A stretch of 64,000 bases of DNA from Nereocystis luetkeana (GCA_031213475.1 JARUPZ010000014.1:2790001-2854000); one strand, 5' to 3'. Counted from the first letter of the stretch, positions 1-13,500 are shown. Numbers and translations: made by a program. Notes: generated from the sequence alone by a model not told the origin.

Positions 1-961
1 ACGTCGGCCCAGACCCAACCCTCACGCTGACCCTAGTGCTACAACAGTGGTCCCTCTGTAGTGTCGGTATATATGCCCCTACCAATCATACCGGCACTAT
101 GGCGGCAACCAGCACCACTCCGCCCACAGCCACACCGGGTAATCCCATCTGTGCCAAGCGATTTCGCAGGCACTATATAGGGCAGCCAGCACTATTCAAC
201 CGGCACTATAGCGGGGTCACTGCCTGAGACCCTGACGCTAGCTCTAGATGTATGCTACGGCGGAAGTGAGCCTGACGTTTTCTGCGTCTCTAAATCCCAC
301 CGAACACCTGACCTTAACAATGAAGTGCAGCCCGATGGACTACGCCATAGCAGCCTATGAAGGTATAATATAGGTATACATGTAAAACAATGTAAAGCGT
401 GAAAGCACAAGTGGAAATTTCCACCGATACTGGGTATACATATCGTAGTTTTTTTATCCAAAAAAGGAGCTACTGTACCTCTGTATCCCTCACGCTAACG
501 GTAACCCTAACCCCAACCTTTCGGAGGGCTCAAGGTCTGTAGGGGCGGTGGCGCGGTTGCTCTGCCTCGTGTTTCGGCGACGTTCCCCGAAAAGCCGTCT
601 GTCGGCCTTATCCCTTTTTACGACCGCACTCCCGTTTTGGGGACGAAACACTCGGAATCAGACCCAGCTCTAGGTTTCTGCACAGCAGTGCAGTGGTAAA
701 AGGGGTTTGTAGGCTCGCCTCGACCAATCAGAACAATCGTCTCGCACGAGTTTATGTTGCAAGTTGGTGCATTATTTGTCTGGCCTTTCTTGTTTGTTTG
801 GGGTTTTGTTTGTTTTTTTCGGAGGGTTTTGTTTGTATAATTTTTGCAGGGTTTGCCGAATCGCTGTGGTTGAGTTGATTGTTTGACTGAGAGATTGATT
901 TGTTTGATTCGTTGATTGGTTGATTGGTTGATTGGATGCTCTGATGTGGGTTTGCTTGAAG
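1..961. other. No gene recognised; upstream flank
   Basis: I see no convincing coding exon here. Short frames exist on both strands, but none shows a recognisable protein or bounded splice signals. A fragment around 612-640 contains CCCGTTTTGGGGAC, the end motif of the TTAA-flanked MITE family found at 42443, 53809, 60871 and 61371, so a decayed half copy may lie here. A 5' UTR exon or an earlier coding exon of the zinc-finger gene could also lie in this stretch or outside the window. Confidence 0.4.
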
Positions 962-1275
962 ATAGCTGTGTGTCCTCTTACTGTCTGCCAGTCTGTCTGC
1001 CTGTCTGTCTGCCTATCTGTCTGTCTGTTTGTCTGCCTGCCTATCTGTCTGTCCGTTTGTCTGCCTGCCTATCTGTCTGTCTGTCTGTCTGCCTGCATGT
1101 ATGTCTGTTTGTCTGTCTGTCTGTCTGCCTGTCTGTCATTTACATATCTCTCTATTTTTTTTTCTGACTCTCTCTAGTATGTTGTCCCACGTTCTCTCTC
1201 CCTCCCTCCGTCCCTCCCTCCGCCCTTCCCTCCCTCCGTCCCTCCCTCCCTCCCTCCCTCCCTCCTCCCCTCCGT
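962..1275. repeat. CTGT/CTGC and CCCT microsatellite tracts
   Basis: From 962 to 1137 the sequence is an imperfect array of CTGT, CTGC and CTAT tetranucleotides. From 1185 to 1268 it is a CCCT/CCGT array. Both are strongly pyrimidine-rich. The second ends in TTTATAG just before the first exon of the zinc-finger gene, so it can serve as the polypyrimidine tract of that acceptor. Frames reading Cys/Leu/Ser repeats across the tract are artefacts. Confidence 0.9.
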
Positions 1276-1281
1276 TTATAG

Positions 1282-1568
1282 ATGTGTCGCGGCCCAGCTG
1301 CAAGGATGGTGGCCGACGCGCCCCAAAGCGCTGTCAATATCGGCCCTGGTCACGGCCAAGCTGCTTCGGCCGCTGGAAACGTTGGTAGTGTTGGCGTTGG
1401 TGGTGTTGGTGGTGGCGGGGGTGGTGCGAGCGGTTTCGGGGGGTTGCTCGAGGACGATGAGTCGGCGGGGGCTGTGTGCGAGCTGCGGGAGGACGTGGGA
1501 TCCCTGGATGAGGTGATCCTGACTCACAACGCCTTTATCCGGAAGGTTGCTTCGGAGGCCGGGATACG
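1282..1568 (+). CDS. RR-TZF gene exon 1
   Basis: This exon encodes about 95 residues: an Ala/Gly-rich start, then an acidic and helical stretch ending in HNAFIRKVASEAGIR. It ends with ATACG before the donor GTGAGG, leaving two bases for the next codon (phase 2). The left edge is an acceptor-like pyrimidine tract ending TTTATAG at 1281. The ATG may therefore be a real start after a UTR intron, or simply an internal Met. ATG 1306 has A at -3 and G at +4. Confidence 0.65.
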
Positions 1569-4500
1569 GTGAGGCAAATTATTTTTGGTGGATTGCTTTT
1601 TTCCATGTTTTTTTTTTTACCATTGTTGTTGTGTGCGCCATCTGACAATGTGCAGCGTGAACTTCCACGTTGATCACTCAAGAACATACCCAAAAGAGGA
1701 GTAAAACCAAGGAAAACGTGAAAAGAAGAAGTGCATGGTCTCGTTTTATTTTTTTGTGTGCCCCTCGTAGTGTGTTTAGTGTTCTACTTAGTGTTGGTGT
1801 GCTTTTCTTTTTTCGCGAGATCTTTTTATAGTTTTTTAGACCAATTCATAGTATTAATGTACTGTAGTTATTTTTCTTGTGTATTTTGGTCAGGTTCCTT
1901 CTTTTTTTCGGTTCGTTTTTTCAGCCCTTGCGGTGTGTTCGGTCGTCTGTGTTTCTGTGTGGCTGTCTCTGTGTCTTTCCTGCGTCGAACCTACCCTGCC
2001 ATGCTCTTAGCTTTGCTGCGTAATTTTGTTTTTTCGAGCTCACCTTGGAAGGTTCTCGCCCCCGCGCCAATGAGGTCACCTGAAATACAAACCCTTTCTT
2101 CGCTTGTAGATTTATGTACCGTAAGGACGCGAGTCATCACACCCCCCGAGATCTATTTTGAGAGCTCTGTTGCTCCACAGTCGGGAGGGTACCAATGCAG
2201 AAGAGGGTGATTTGGGAATATCTCGTTGAGAGCTTTCCTTAGACGAGTCGGTAGCTTTTCGCAGCCTCTTGGCTGTGGAGCTATCGGGCTCTGAAAATCG
2301 GTCTAGGGGGGGTGGGATGACTCGCATCCCTGCGGTTTACCTCGAAATATGGTGCACACCACCACTCGACGACGTACATGTGTATCCATGTTCATACCTC
2401 TCACAGTCCATCTTTAGTTTTTATGTAAAACTGTTACATGTGCGTCGACTGCGAGTTCGATCGATTGAGTGATGGATACCGAACTTTGCAAGATACATCG
2501 GGCGCGTCTGTTCTATCTACATGTATTCCATTTGTAACAAGGTGCTTGTGCTGTTGACTTGCGATGCAGTTGTTGATACCCAGTTTTACAAGTTTTGTTT
2601 TGGCAGGCTGTTCGCGCGTGTCCTTCATTCAATCCCCGCGAAGGATGCTATTACAGTATACCTTGTACAGTAGTTCGACGACTTCCCTGCTTTTGCAAGC
2701 CCAAATTCTCTGCTCGTGTGCCATGCAGCGATTTTCAGAAGATTTATCCATCCCATAAAAAATCGAATGCGAATTGTCACCGTACAACATGTGACATGAT
2801 AGCCGGTACGTACATTCCGGTATTTTTTCTCGGAGGTACGTACTTCACAACGCGAAATCCAAGACATATTTTTAGGATAGTTCGTCTCAACACTAAAAAA
2901 TGATAATGGTGATGTTATCACACTATTACGCAGGACCATAGTAAATAAGACCTACGGCACACACAACAGCTATACATTTCGCTATTTTACTCACAATATT
3001 TGGTCTCATTTACTATGGTCCCCCGTGGATAGCTCTTTTCCCTGAAATCTAAACCGCGGTCACAAATCAGGCTAAAAATGTCCCTCGAAGGAAAAAGGCT
3101 GCAACTGCTTGATGCCTGGTAGTTGACACTGCGATCGGTGTTGTAGTATTCCATGTTTTTCGGGAAAGCTATGAGTGATCAATGTTGAAGATCCTGCTGC
3201 ACATTGTCGGAAGGCAAGAGAAATAATAATAATTCCATGTGTCTCGATGGAGAAAGGCTGCAACTACTTGATAGTTGGCACTGCCATCGGTGTATAGTAT
3301 TCCATGTGTCTCGAGGGAGAAAGGCTGCAACTACTTGATACCTGGTAGTTGATACCGCCATCGGGTATAGTATTCAGAACCGGTGATGGAACCTATTGTT
3401 ACGGGGGGCCATAGTAAATAGGACCTACAGTTTACACAAAAACCTATATATTTACCTATTTTTACTAACAATATTTTGGTCCTATTTACTATGGTCCCTC
3501 GTAATAATAGAAGCATGTCTTCTCACCAAATTTGGTCCTACCGCAGGTACTATTAATAATACTGTCCCTCCCCGTCGGGGAGCCTATAGTAAATAGGATC
3601 AAATATTGCTCGTAAAAAAAGGGAAATATATAGGTTTTTGTGTGTAGCGTAGGTCCTATTAACTATGGTCCCCCGTAATAGTTATATCTGCCCTCCTCCG
3701 ACCATGGCTAGCTTAAAGGTCGATCCTCATATCCAGAACAGGGAGAAAAAATAGGAAAAAACGTCTAAGAAGAAAAGCTGCTTGACGTCTTCGACTTACT
3801 TGATGTAACACGTCGGACTGATGACGATCTACCTATCTATCCACCGTCGTAGATCACCCTGGTTTTTAGCCCGCCGTTGTGAGATGTTGTGCAGGATTTG
3901 TATACGCATTAGTACAGGTTCAACGCAAGAAAATCTGTCCTAGAGCATGCAGATCGTATGTACGGCTCCCACGCGGCAACATGAACTAGATCATATAGAT
4001 CATACAGATCAGGACTCTATATATATGTCTGTCCTGTAACATCTATATCATGAAGTGGGATTTATCTGTATTTGATCTGCCCGACATGTGCATGCATGAC
4101 TCACATTGACTGTCTCTGCTTGCCCCGAGACTAATACTCGGTTGTTCGTGTTCTGCCCGTGCTTTTGTACTGGTTGCACATACACCCTTTGGCGGCACGA
4201 TGACGTGTTATTTATGGTCTTGGTTGGCGTCATGTTTGGCTTTGGTTCGGTTCGGTTCGGTTCGGTTCGGTTCGGTTCGGTTCGGTTCGGTTCGGTACGG
4301 TTCGGCTCGGTTCGGTACGTTTCGGTACGGTTCGTTCGGTCCGGTTCGGTTCGGTTCGGTTCGGTTCGGTTCGGGGGGGGGGCTGGATTGGGGGGGGTAC
4401 AGGTTGCCAGCTGGAGAGTGGGCGGCATTTTTTGGGTACGATCAGCCCGTGTCAGCGGAACTGGAGGCTGCTCGCAGGTGAGCGAACTTCGGCGGATTGG

Positions 4501-7500
4501 CCGTTTTGTGGGGCAGCGAGTCGGCACGACTTAAGTCACAAAGTGATTACTAATCGGACTAATAGTCGTTCGCCGGGGGTCCCGAATATCCGACTTGCTG
4601 GGTTTCCATACTTATGGGAGAGACTTTTAACCGCGGGATATATAGTTCTCTTTATTGGGCGGGGGGGGGCTGGCTCCCTCGGCCGGCGAGGGCTGATTTG
4701 ACTCTCTTCGCTCTCGCCTGACTTAGTCGGCAAGTCGGCTGGCCACCAGTTGGCTTCGCTGACCGGCTTGCCGACTAAAGTCGGTTAGTTGGCTAACGAC
4801 ACCTACCAATTAGTTTCTGCTCGTGAAATCCTGCCGACTCACAGCTGTACCGTTTTGTGACCCACGCACAGGAGTAAAAAAAACGGAAGCACGATTTGGC
4901 TAGGTACTACTGTAGTTGTGTACCAGCAGCCAATCTCTCACGTTTTTGTTCTCTTAAGTCCCAAAGTGGGGTTCAAACGTTTTTTTGGCGACGGTCTCTG
5001 GCACAGCAGCGTCTGTTTAACTGATTCTGTGTGAAACTGCACAATTGTCCCCAGTTCGTTTAGGGGTCAAGTTGTCACGTTCCTTGTAGATTATCGAGTT
5101 GGGTGCGTTTCAAGCTTGTCAGTAGAACATGGGTCAATGCTTTCGTACTCCATCCGTGGGTGTTTTTTACTGTAGTACCACTCTGCACGGAATTGTAAGC
5201 ACGATAGTATCACTATTTGTACCCCAAAGTGTAAGTTTTCGTCTAGAGTGGAAGCGTTTATACCCTGGGGTTCCTGGGTACCAAGATGATTATGTTCGTC
5301 ATACCTGGGTAGGTACCCGGGTAACCCAAGGGCGTATACCCTGCGAATCATGCCCTTGGAATACTCAGTTTTTTAGACCGCGGTAGATACTCTGTTGTGA
5401 TCGGGTACCAACGCTGGTTGTGTTGGTCATACCTAGGTAGGTGCGCGGCTAACGCGAGGGTGTATACCTTACAAGACATACCCTTGGAATACTCAATTTT
5501 TTACACCGCGGCTCAGATACTTTGTGGTACCCGGGTACCAAAGCTGGTTATATTGGTGATACCTGGGTAGGTACCCGGGTGACCCAAGGGTGTACATCCA
5601 TACAAAACATGCCCTTGGAGTGCCCAGTTTTGTACACCTCGGGTAACGAACTTGGTTATGTATTGGTCATACGCGGGTCTATAGGCATCTGAGTAACCCG
5701 AAAGTATATAGTCTTCGAAGTGCTCTACTAAACATAACCTTTGATAGTACCAATCTGTCTCGAATCATAAGGACCGTTTGCATATTAACTCTTAATCAAA
5801 ACGTTCCTTATAGTAGTGGTAGTTTGTGACACCCACGGCCCAGCATCGCGCCATCGCAACCCCTCCCCCTTCTCCTTCCCCTGCCCCCGGTTGCGGTATC
5901 GGTTTTGATGCCGCCTGCTATGTGGTGGGAACCTTGGTCGTCTCTTGTGCGCAGCCGCCCCGCCCCGCCTCTGCCACCACCTCAAGCGGACCCGCTGGGG
6001 CATATGAACAAGGACCAGCTCAACAAGTTTCGCACCGCCTGGTGGGTTGGATATGAGCGCATCTGCATGTTGCGATTTCTTACGCTGGTATGACACTGCG
6101 TAGTCACAATAGCATATCATGAGGAGGTACTCGTGCCATAATCTCAGATATCAGTCGTCGCCATATCTGGTGTCATGTGATAGGTCCTGTCGTTTGTCGT
6201 ACCAAGTTAACATGCCTGGTGGCAGGTACCTAAAGGTATTTTTATGCCATGAACCAAAAATAGGAATGAAAAGCATGGTAATAAAGGAAATATGGAAAGT
6301 ATAGAAATATGGAAAGGTGGACAACCGTGTGTTGATGCGCGGCAGGGCTCCCCTTGGTCCCGGCCCTCGTCTTTGTGGCACAGGTGCAACCGGTCTCACC
6401 CCCACGTGGAAGAGTTCTGCGAACATGCCCACGAAGAGGTGAGTCGGTCCGCAGTAAAATAAAAAAGTACGAATTTGTGTGTGTTTTTTTAGGTGTATCT
6501 ATTGCGGGGGACCACAGTAAATAGGACCTATGATACACACAAAAACTATATACCGAAGTATTCACCTATTTTTATTAACAAGATTTGGTCCTATTTACTA
6601 TGGCCCCCCGTAATAGTACCAGGTATATTTTTTGTATCATGAGTAGCGATTTTGATAACAATCGCGTGGAATATATGTATAGAACACACGATGCCTTCTT
6701 ATCACGCATCTTGCAAGGAAAGCCGGGTCCGGACCACTTGATCGATCGCACCCATACCTGCAGAGCGGACGTATACACTCGAAAAAAAAAAGTGATGATT
6801 TACGAAAATTGAAACCGATCGCTTCTCTTGCATTCACTCACTCGTCGTGGCCCTTCAGTTTGTGAGTGCTAGTTTATACTCCTGAATAAGTCGAACAAAT
6901 CACGACCTAGACCATCTAGATCCTATTAATAGCCTGCCGTTCTGATGTGCTGTGCAGATCTGTACAGTACAGACCCCAACCTAGGACATATCTCCTAGAC
7001 CGTACAGATTCTGCGGCTCTCCCACTTGGCAACATGAGCTAGATCATACACATCATACAGATCATACAGATCAGGAATCTATCTATCTGCCCTCGGGTCG
7101 GCACTGGCGTCCGTCCCGTTGCGGAAGAATCGAGCCCGGAAAAAAACGGTAGCACCTCTGTGCGAAACCAAATTGCTTTACGCTGTCACCAGGTACATAG
7201 TGGTGTACCCATTTTCAAGACTACCCCACGAGACAAAACCCAAATACCAAAAACGTGGCTTTCTCTCTGACGTAGTCTTATCTTTCACTACTGCAAAGAC
7301 GATCCCTTGCTGAATTTCAAGCAGTTTTTTTTTTTTCTCTCGTTGCCCCAAGCCGATTTACCTGGTCTTACTTATCTCTACTATTAATACCATGGTATGG
7401 TCTTGAACCGCATGGTCTTAAAAAAGGGTATACCACTACTGTACCAGGGACGAAAATAAGACTGCTGCCGCTTCCCCCCCCCCCCCCCCTCCCCCCACCG

Positions 7501-10500
7501 GCTGTGTTTGAATTGTGGCAGGTAAACCATGGCTGGCTCCGGCGAGATCCTAGCAAGCACCCCTATCTCCCACGTCGCTGCTCTAGAGTTATCCTGCCCG
7601 GTCCGGGGGGAGAGTTCATGGACGAATGCCCTCGGGGAAGGTCGTGCCCCAGCGCACACAGTCTAGAAGAAATACAGTACCACCCGCAGGTGAAACGCGA
7701 AAATAGTATACCTGGTATACATACGCGTATTGAACTTCTGCACGATACGGTGCATATCATGTCATGTGTATATATTTAACTCATGCCAGGTATAACATGT
7801 GCATTTGGTTTATGAGATTTGAAAAATTGAAAAATTGAAAATTAAAAAAATTGAAAATTTGAAATTTTGATATTGGTTTAATTCGAGCTCTTAATTTTGA
7901 ATGTGGATTTTTCTCAACTACCTGGCACCATTCTTTAGTTTTTTTTGTAATTTCGTTTGTATTTTCTGGTCTGGCTTGTGTTGATGTGTTCTCGTACCCG
8001 GTATATTGACATTCCACCTGCTTTACACATTCATTGCGCTGTTTAAGTTCCGTATTGTTGTATATTTTTCCCTCCGACGGTATACCGTATTATACATGTT
8101 CCAGTCCGACGTTGGTTTATTTGACTACCCTCTGCTACCCTAGTAGTATTAATAGTAGCAGTCTCTCTTCTATCACTCTGAACCCCAAAATATCCCGCTC
8201 TCCCTTCTTAATGGCTCCTGCTTACACCCCCCTCCCTTTCGACAACTAGTTACCAGCTATCGGTTGAGTGATCAAATATGAAGCTGTCAACTATCAATCA
8301 AGTCATCAAAAGTGAGGTTGTCAAGTCATCAATTATTTAGTGTATCTCCCCCCTCTCCACCCTAACCCTACCCGCCCCCTCCCCCGCCCGGCCCCGCGAC
8401 CCCCCCCCCCCCCCCCCGATCCTCGCCATCCCTAAGTCTTACAAAACCCAAGTTTGCCCTCACGGAAGCAAGTGCCGCTCCAAGGCTTTTTGCCCGCACG
8501 CACACGTTCTTAGCGGAGTTAGCACCAGCGGCAACGGCGGCGGCGGTGGCGGTGGCATCGGAGGCGTGAGTCTAGCGGGAACCGGGGGCGTAAGGAGGGT
8601 CAGACCCGACGGCTGCTGCGGAGTTGCTGGAGACGATCAGGCTATGTCGGGCGGGGCGGCGGGGGTTGGTGGCGGTGTTGGAGTTGGTGGTGTTGGTGGC
8701 GGTGGTGGGATGGGGCTGCGGCGTTCGTTTTCTCGGCCCGGTACCCCTGACGGGGGCGTGATTTACGGGGCTGGGAGGCGGGGAGAGGAGGAATGGCACA
8801 CCGTTGGGCGGAGGGGAAGGCGCGCGCCGAGTCCTGCGGAGAGTGAAGGACAGGTACGGCTGTGGTATTGTTAATGTTGGTAGTGGTGTTGGTGTTGGTG
8901 AGAGGGGGAGGGTGTTTCGGTGGTGGTGGTAGTGGTGGTGCTGCTGCTGATGCTGCTGGTGCGGGTGCTGGTGGTGGTGGGTGGTGGTGAGTGATGGTGG
9001 TGGTAGTGATGGTGTTGGTGGTTGGTGGTGACCGTGGGGGTAGTAGCGGTGGTAGCATGGCCGGTATGTGCGTATTCTGCTTTCGATGCTTAAATTTAAT
9101 TTTGTTTTCGCGGTTCCCGCTTCTCCTGTGTTTTCTTTTCTACTCTTTTGTTTTATTCTTTTCTTCTGAGTTTGTTTCTTTTTGGGTTGTAGTTTTCTTA
9201 GTTCTCTGGCTTTACCCCACCCTCCCCCCCACCTCATCCTCCTCCTCGTCCCTAGATCACTTCGTCTGGTCGTCGAATTACAACCTGTTCCTGCTCCTCC
9301 CGTTCGGGAATTTCACTATCATAAATCAATCAAGCCTCGGTTGACCCCCCCCCCCCCCCCCCCCCCATTTCGTGGGTATCTCACCGTCAAGTGAGCAACC
9401 CCCCTCGCCTCCCCCTCCCCTCCCCCCGCGCCTCCACCACCCTCTCGAGGGTATTTAAGCCACTGCCGCGTCGAAGGGTGACCCCTCTCACCCTCAGCAG
9501 TGCTTATTTACGACTTGGTCCAGCTCGAAAAATGGTTGATACTTACGTAGTCGAGACGAACGCCTCGTTATATCATTCGTTACGAGGAAGTTCCCGGGCG
9601 GTCGGGGTTAGGGCGTTTAAAATCTGTTGTGAGTGTTTATTACATTACCGGTCAGAGTAGTATATTTTCAAGGTGGTTCACAGGTTGGGTCAAACCTCGC
9701 GGGCCAGGTCCGGTCCGGTCGGGTCGGGTCGAGTAAGGGTGACCCGACCCGACCGAAGAGACTTTGAAAATCCCTGACCGAACCCGGTCCGACCAGACCC
9801 GATCCGACCCATAATATATATATATATATATTATTTATTTGTTGAACATGACCCGTGAAGAGTCCTGTTTATTCAACCTTTTTGTCAAAGCCGGGCCAAG
9901 GTCTATACAGTCCCCCCCCCCCTATTTTATATAGGTAGGGTTGGCGTCGGTTGGTAACGACACTGTAAAACATGCCGCTCACTACGTGAGCTAGACAACC
10001 AGGGTACCGTTTTTTTTTGGGGGGGTTTTGGCGGTCGCCCAAAGCTGGTTGTCGAGTTAGATCATTTGTGCGAGGTAAAGAACCTTAACTCCACACAAGG
10101 GAATTGATCGCATCACGTAGTGTTCAAGGTAAGGCACCCAAGAGGCAGTTACATAGTACTCCCATTGCCGTCTCTGGAAGTGCCTACACCGGAAATGAAA
10201 TTAACTCATTGGAGCTGTCATCCATATGCAAGTCCGCCTCACAAGCGGTTCTTAGTAGGATGCAGCTCACCCTTCATGCGACTCGCCAGACATCTCACGG
10301 TGCTTCGCGCTTGGTGCAAGCAATGTCTGCCTGGTCGGTGAGAATCCGACATTCTCCGTCCCGGCCTTGTAGGGATGCGGGGGTCTATGGTCATACGACT
10401 ACGGCCATGTATGAGATCGAGTACACCTCTCCTATCGAATACACCCCCCCCCCCCCCCCCACCCCCCCCTCCGTCCCGGCATTGTAGGGATGCGAGGTTA

Positions 10501-13500
10501 TATAGTGTTACGACTACGTCCATGCATGATATCGAGTACCCTGCCCGCCCCCACCCCCCCCCCCCCTCCCGCCGGCCCCTCCGTCCTGACACTTTGTCGC
10601 GGGTATTCACGGTAGATGCTCACGCGGGGTATTCACGGTGAGCGTTCCCTGACTGTTTCTCGGGTATCTGTCCCATCGTCTACGAACCGTCGAGTATGGG
10701 TGAGGAGCGGAGGGTTTCATCAGCGGGGCGCGTGGAAGTTCTGGGCATGTGCCGTGATCTGTCGTTCTCGTTCTTATCTTCGTCCTCATTCCTGCCGTCA
10801 CCCTCTCGTTTCTTCTCGTCGTTTCCTCCGCCCTCCCTCCCTCCTTCCCCCCCCCCCCTCTTCCCACCCTCCCTTTCTCCCTCCCTCCCTCCCTCCCTCC
10901 CTCTCCCTCTCTCCCTCCCCTCCCATCCCATTCCATCCCATCCCTACCTTATTCTTGGTATTTCTCTTATGCCTCTATTTGCAGGCCTGGGTGCCTCCAG
11001 CGCGCGTCCGTTCTCGATCCTGGTCTGGGTCAGAGTGCTGGAGCCCTGGGGTGGACATGTGTGGCGGCGGGGCTTCAAGGGAGTTTCGGTGGGTTTTTTT
11101 GCTCTGTGTCCCATATCATGTACGCTTTCCTTGCTGCGTATTTTTGTTGTCTTTTCCCGTAGATATTAATAGTGATGATGCACCTGGTACGTACAGGATG
11201 CACTCTTGTTGTGTGTTTTTGTACTTCGTGTTTTGTGTTTGATTTGTGGTGTTTGGTGTCTGGTATTTTTATGCGCTGGTATTTTTTTGTTTTTTCGATG
11301 GACGTCTTTAGAGGACGGTGGTAGACACGCGTCATCGATAAGACGCTACTACAGTACACCTCATAGACACCTTGGACAGATCATCTACAGATATATCATG
11401 ATCTATTTAGCTACTGTAGATGATCTAGTTTTTCACCTGCCGTTGTGAGGTTGTGCAGGATCTGTCTATAGTGCAGGTCCAACCCAGGAAGCATGTGCCA
11501 GATCATGCAAAATATACCGGCTCCTCCGGGCAACATGAGCTAGTTTATACAGATGAGAGATCTATCTGCCCTGAAAGATCTAGATAATCGAATGATCTGT
11601 GGATGATCTATCTGATCAGTCCGAGGTGTGACTTACAGTAGCACCACTCTGGCCGGGAATATAATCTACGTTTGTGTTCTGACAACAACATCGAACGAGG
11701 ACTATGTCAACATCCAGACTGATACTAAATAGGCATACTTCGAAGTATAGTTTCGGCTGTTTGACGCGCTAGCTCGCCCCCCCCTCGTTTGTGTCTTGTG
11801 TCTTGTTTGTGTTGTCTCCTTTCATATTTCTTGTTCGGCGTGTCGTTTTTTTTCTTTTTTTTTCTGTATGTTGCCTTAATTTTCTTATTCTTTGTCCTTT
11901 CTTTTCCCTCCGTATCTCTTCCTTTCCTTTTTCCATTACTCTTTCAACTCACGTCTTTTTTCTCCTGTCTTCCATTTTTTTCCTGTTTTTCCTGTGTATT
12001 TCTTATCTTTTTTGTTCTGGTTTTGGGGGTTGTCGCCTTGAGGGCAGGAGGCGGGCGACGGGCGTGACAGGACTGCTGGCGGCTTTGAGGAAGCGCAGCG
12101 CGGACGTGATGCAACCGCCTTCCAAGCACGACGAACTCCTCCGGTGAGCGCGCGAGTGGTGGTGGTGGTGGTGGTGGTGGTGGTGGTGATGGTGGTGGTT
12201 GGTGATGCCAATGACTTCCAAACCACGACGAGCACCTCCGGTAAACCTGCGGGTGCTGCATCATATGTGGCGGTGGTGGTGGTGGTGACTGTGATTCTTG
12301 CAAGCGCGACGAGCTCCTCCCTTGAGCGTGCGGGTGGTGCTGCATCCATTGTGGTGGTGGTCCGGTGATAGTGTTCCGGTGATGGCGGTGGTTCCGTGTG
12401 ATGGTAATGGTGGTGGTGCATAGTGGTCGTGACAGTGATGCTGGTGATAATGCGGATGGTTGCGATGGTATCGATGGTGCAGAGGATGTTCTCGTTGTAA
12501 TTTTGCGCTGCCAAAGTTTTTATGCTGTCCATGCCATACACTTACGTACCAAGAATTTACGTTATATAGTACGGCAACACTCTGAGCTTCCGTTTTTATG
12601 TTTGCTTTGATCAAGTTTCAAAATTCGTTCCGAATTTGATTATCCCGTTTTTTCCTCGAATCTAAGTCCGAATTGTGTTCCGATTTGAGTCGTTCTGTTC
12701 ACGCGTGGAGTCATGTTTCTACAGTCAGTAGGGCGGTGGTGGGGCTTTACGTGCATATATATATATAGCTCCCACTGCTGCTGCCGTTGTATGGGCGGAG
12801 TGAGCCCTCCGAAGGCAGGTTTTGAGCTTTTGCGTCCAAGCATCAGTTGTCGCTGGGGCCGTACTCCTATTCTGAGGAGCCGTATGCCCAATATCGTTGA
12901 ATCCATTATACCAGTCTTATCGTAGGCATAAGGGGCGTTTAGATGTTTATAAGGTAAAAAAAATGTCGACATATATATATTTATTTTTGCCAGACTGGTA
13001 TTATTTTCAAGGTTCTTTTTTATAGATGTTCAGCCCGCGCGATTCTGCACCAGGCGTAGGGTTTTCAACTTTTTATTTTCCTCTGGAAGTCCGTTGTGGG
13101 CTTCTCAAGTAGAGCCCCTCAGAAAATTCAGGTGCTACAGTAAATGCACTCGTTGGCCTAACACGGGGGATGCGACAGGAAGGATTAGGATGGGAGGAGA
13201 AGGGAGTGCGGAGGGTGTGTGCTCGATGTCATGCATAGCCGTAGTCGTATGACCGTAGACCCTTCGCACTCCTAAGATGCCGGGACGGAGCACGTCGGGC
13301 TTTCACCGACCAGACAGACATTGCTTGCACCAAGCGCGAAGCGCCGTGAGGTGTTGGGCGAGTCGCGTCAAGGGTGAGCTGCATCCTACTAAGAACCGCT
13401 TGTGAGACGGATTTACATGTGGATGACAGCTTCAAGGGGGAGGGGGGTTGTACACCTTTGCGATGCAAGGAGTATCCGATCCGATCCGATGGTGTACCGC

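Larger units (their letters stand above)
1569..5954 (+). other. Intron 1 of the RR-TZF gene (4.4 kb), repeat-filled
   Basis: The intron is bounded by donor GTGAGG and acceptor GTGCGCAG. It contains an interspersed repeat at 1632-1720, three MITE copies (2923-3032, 3393-3510, 3567-3681), a tandem array at 3083-3385, a GATC-rich repeat at 3795-4035, a CGGTT array at 4243-4376 and a tandem array at 5250-5740. I see no other coding exon in it. Confidence 0.65.
8854..10984 (+). other. Intron 5 of the RR-TZF gene
   Basis: It starts with GGT/GTT-rich sequence that encodes only His/Pro or Gly/Val artefacts. It then holds a GGGTC-related patch (9690-9815), a poly(C)-flanked repeat (9911-10565) and a CCCT microsatellite (10825-10950). 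A short acceptor-like CCTAG at about 9255 gives no convincing exon. Confidence 0.65.

Noticed and set aside
490-520. CCCTAACCC-like sequence at 500 and 8360, considered as telomeric
   Set aside because: Only one or two units are present and they are embedded in unrelated sequence.
916-1388. Cys/Leu/Ser/Val-repeat frames
   Set aside because: They arise from the CTGT and CCCT microsatellites.
8572-9237. His/Pro/Thr-rich minus-strand frames
   Set aside because: They mirror the GGT microsatellite and Gly-coding parts of exon 5 and intron 5.
9256-9330. Possible extra exon after CCTAG at 9255
   Set aside because: In the required phase it hits a stop within 23 codons, and no donor fits; exon 5 joins directly to exon 6 in phase.
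10380-10456. End of the poly(C) repeat considered as a 5S rRNA or tRNA-derived SINE head
   Set aside because: There is a loose resemblance (ACTACGGCCAT) but no complete promoter boxes or secondary structure that I can support.
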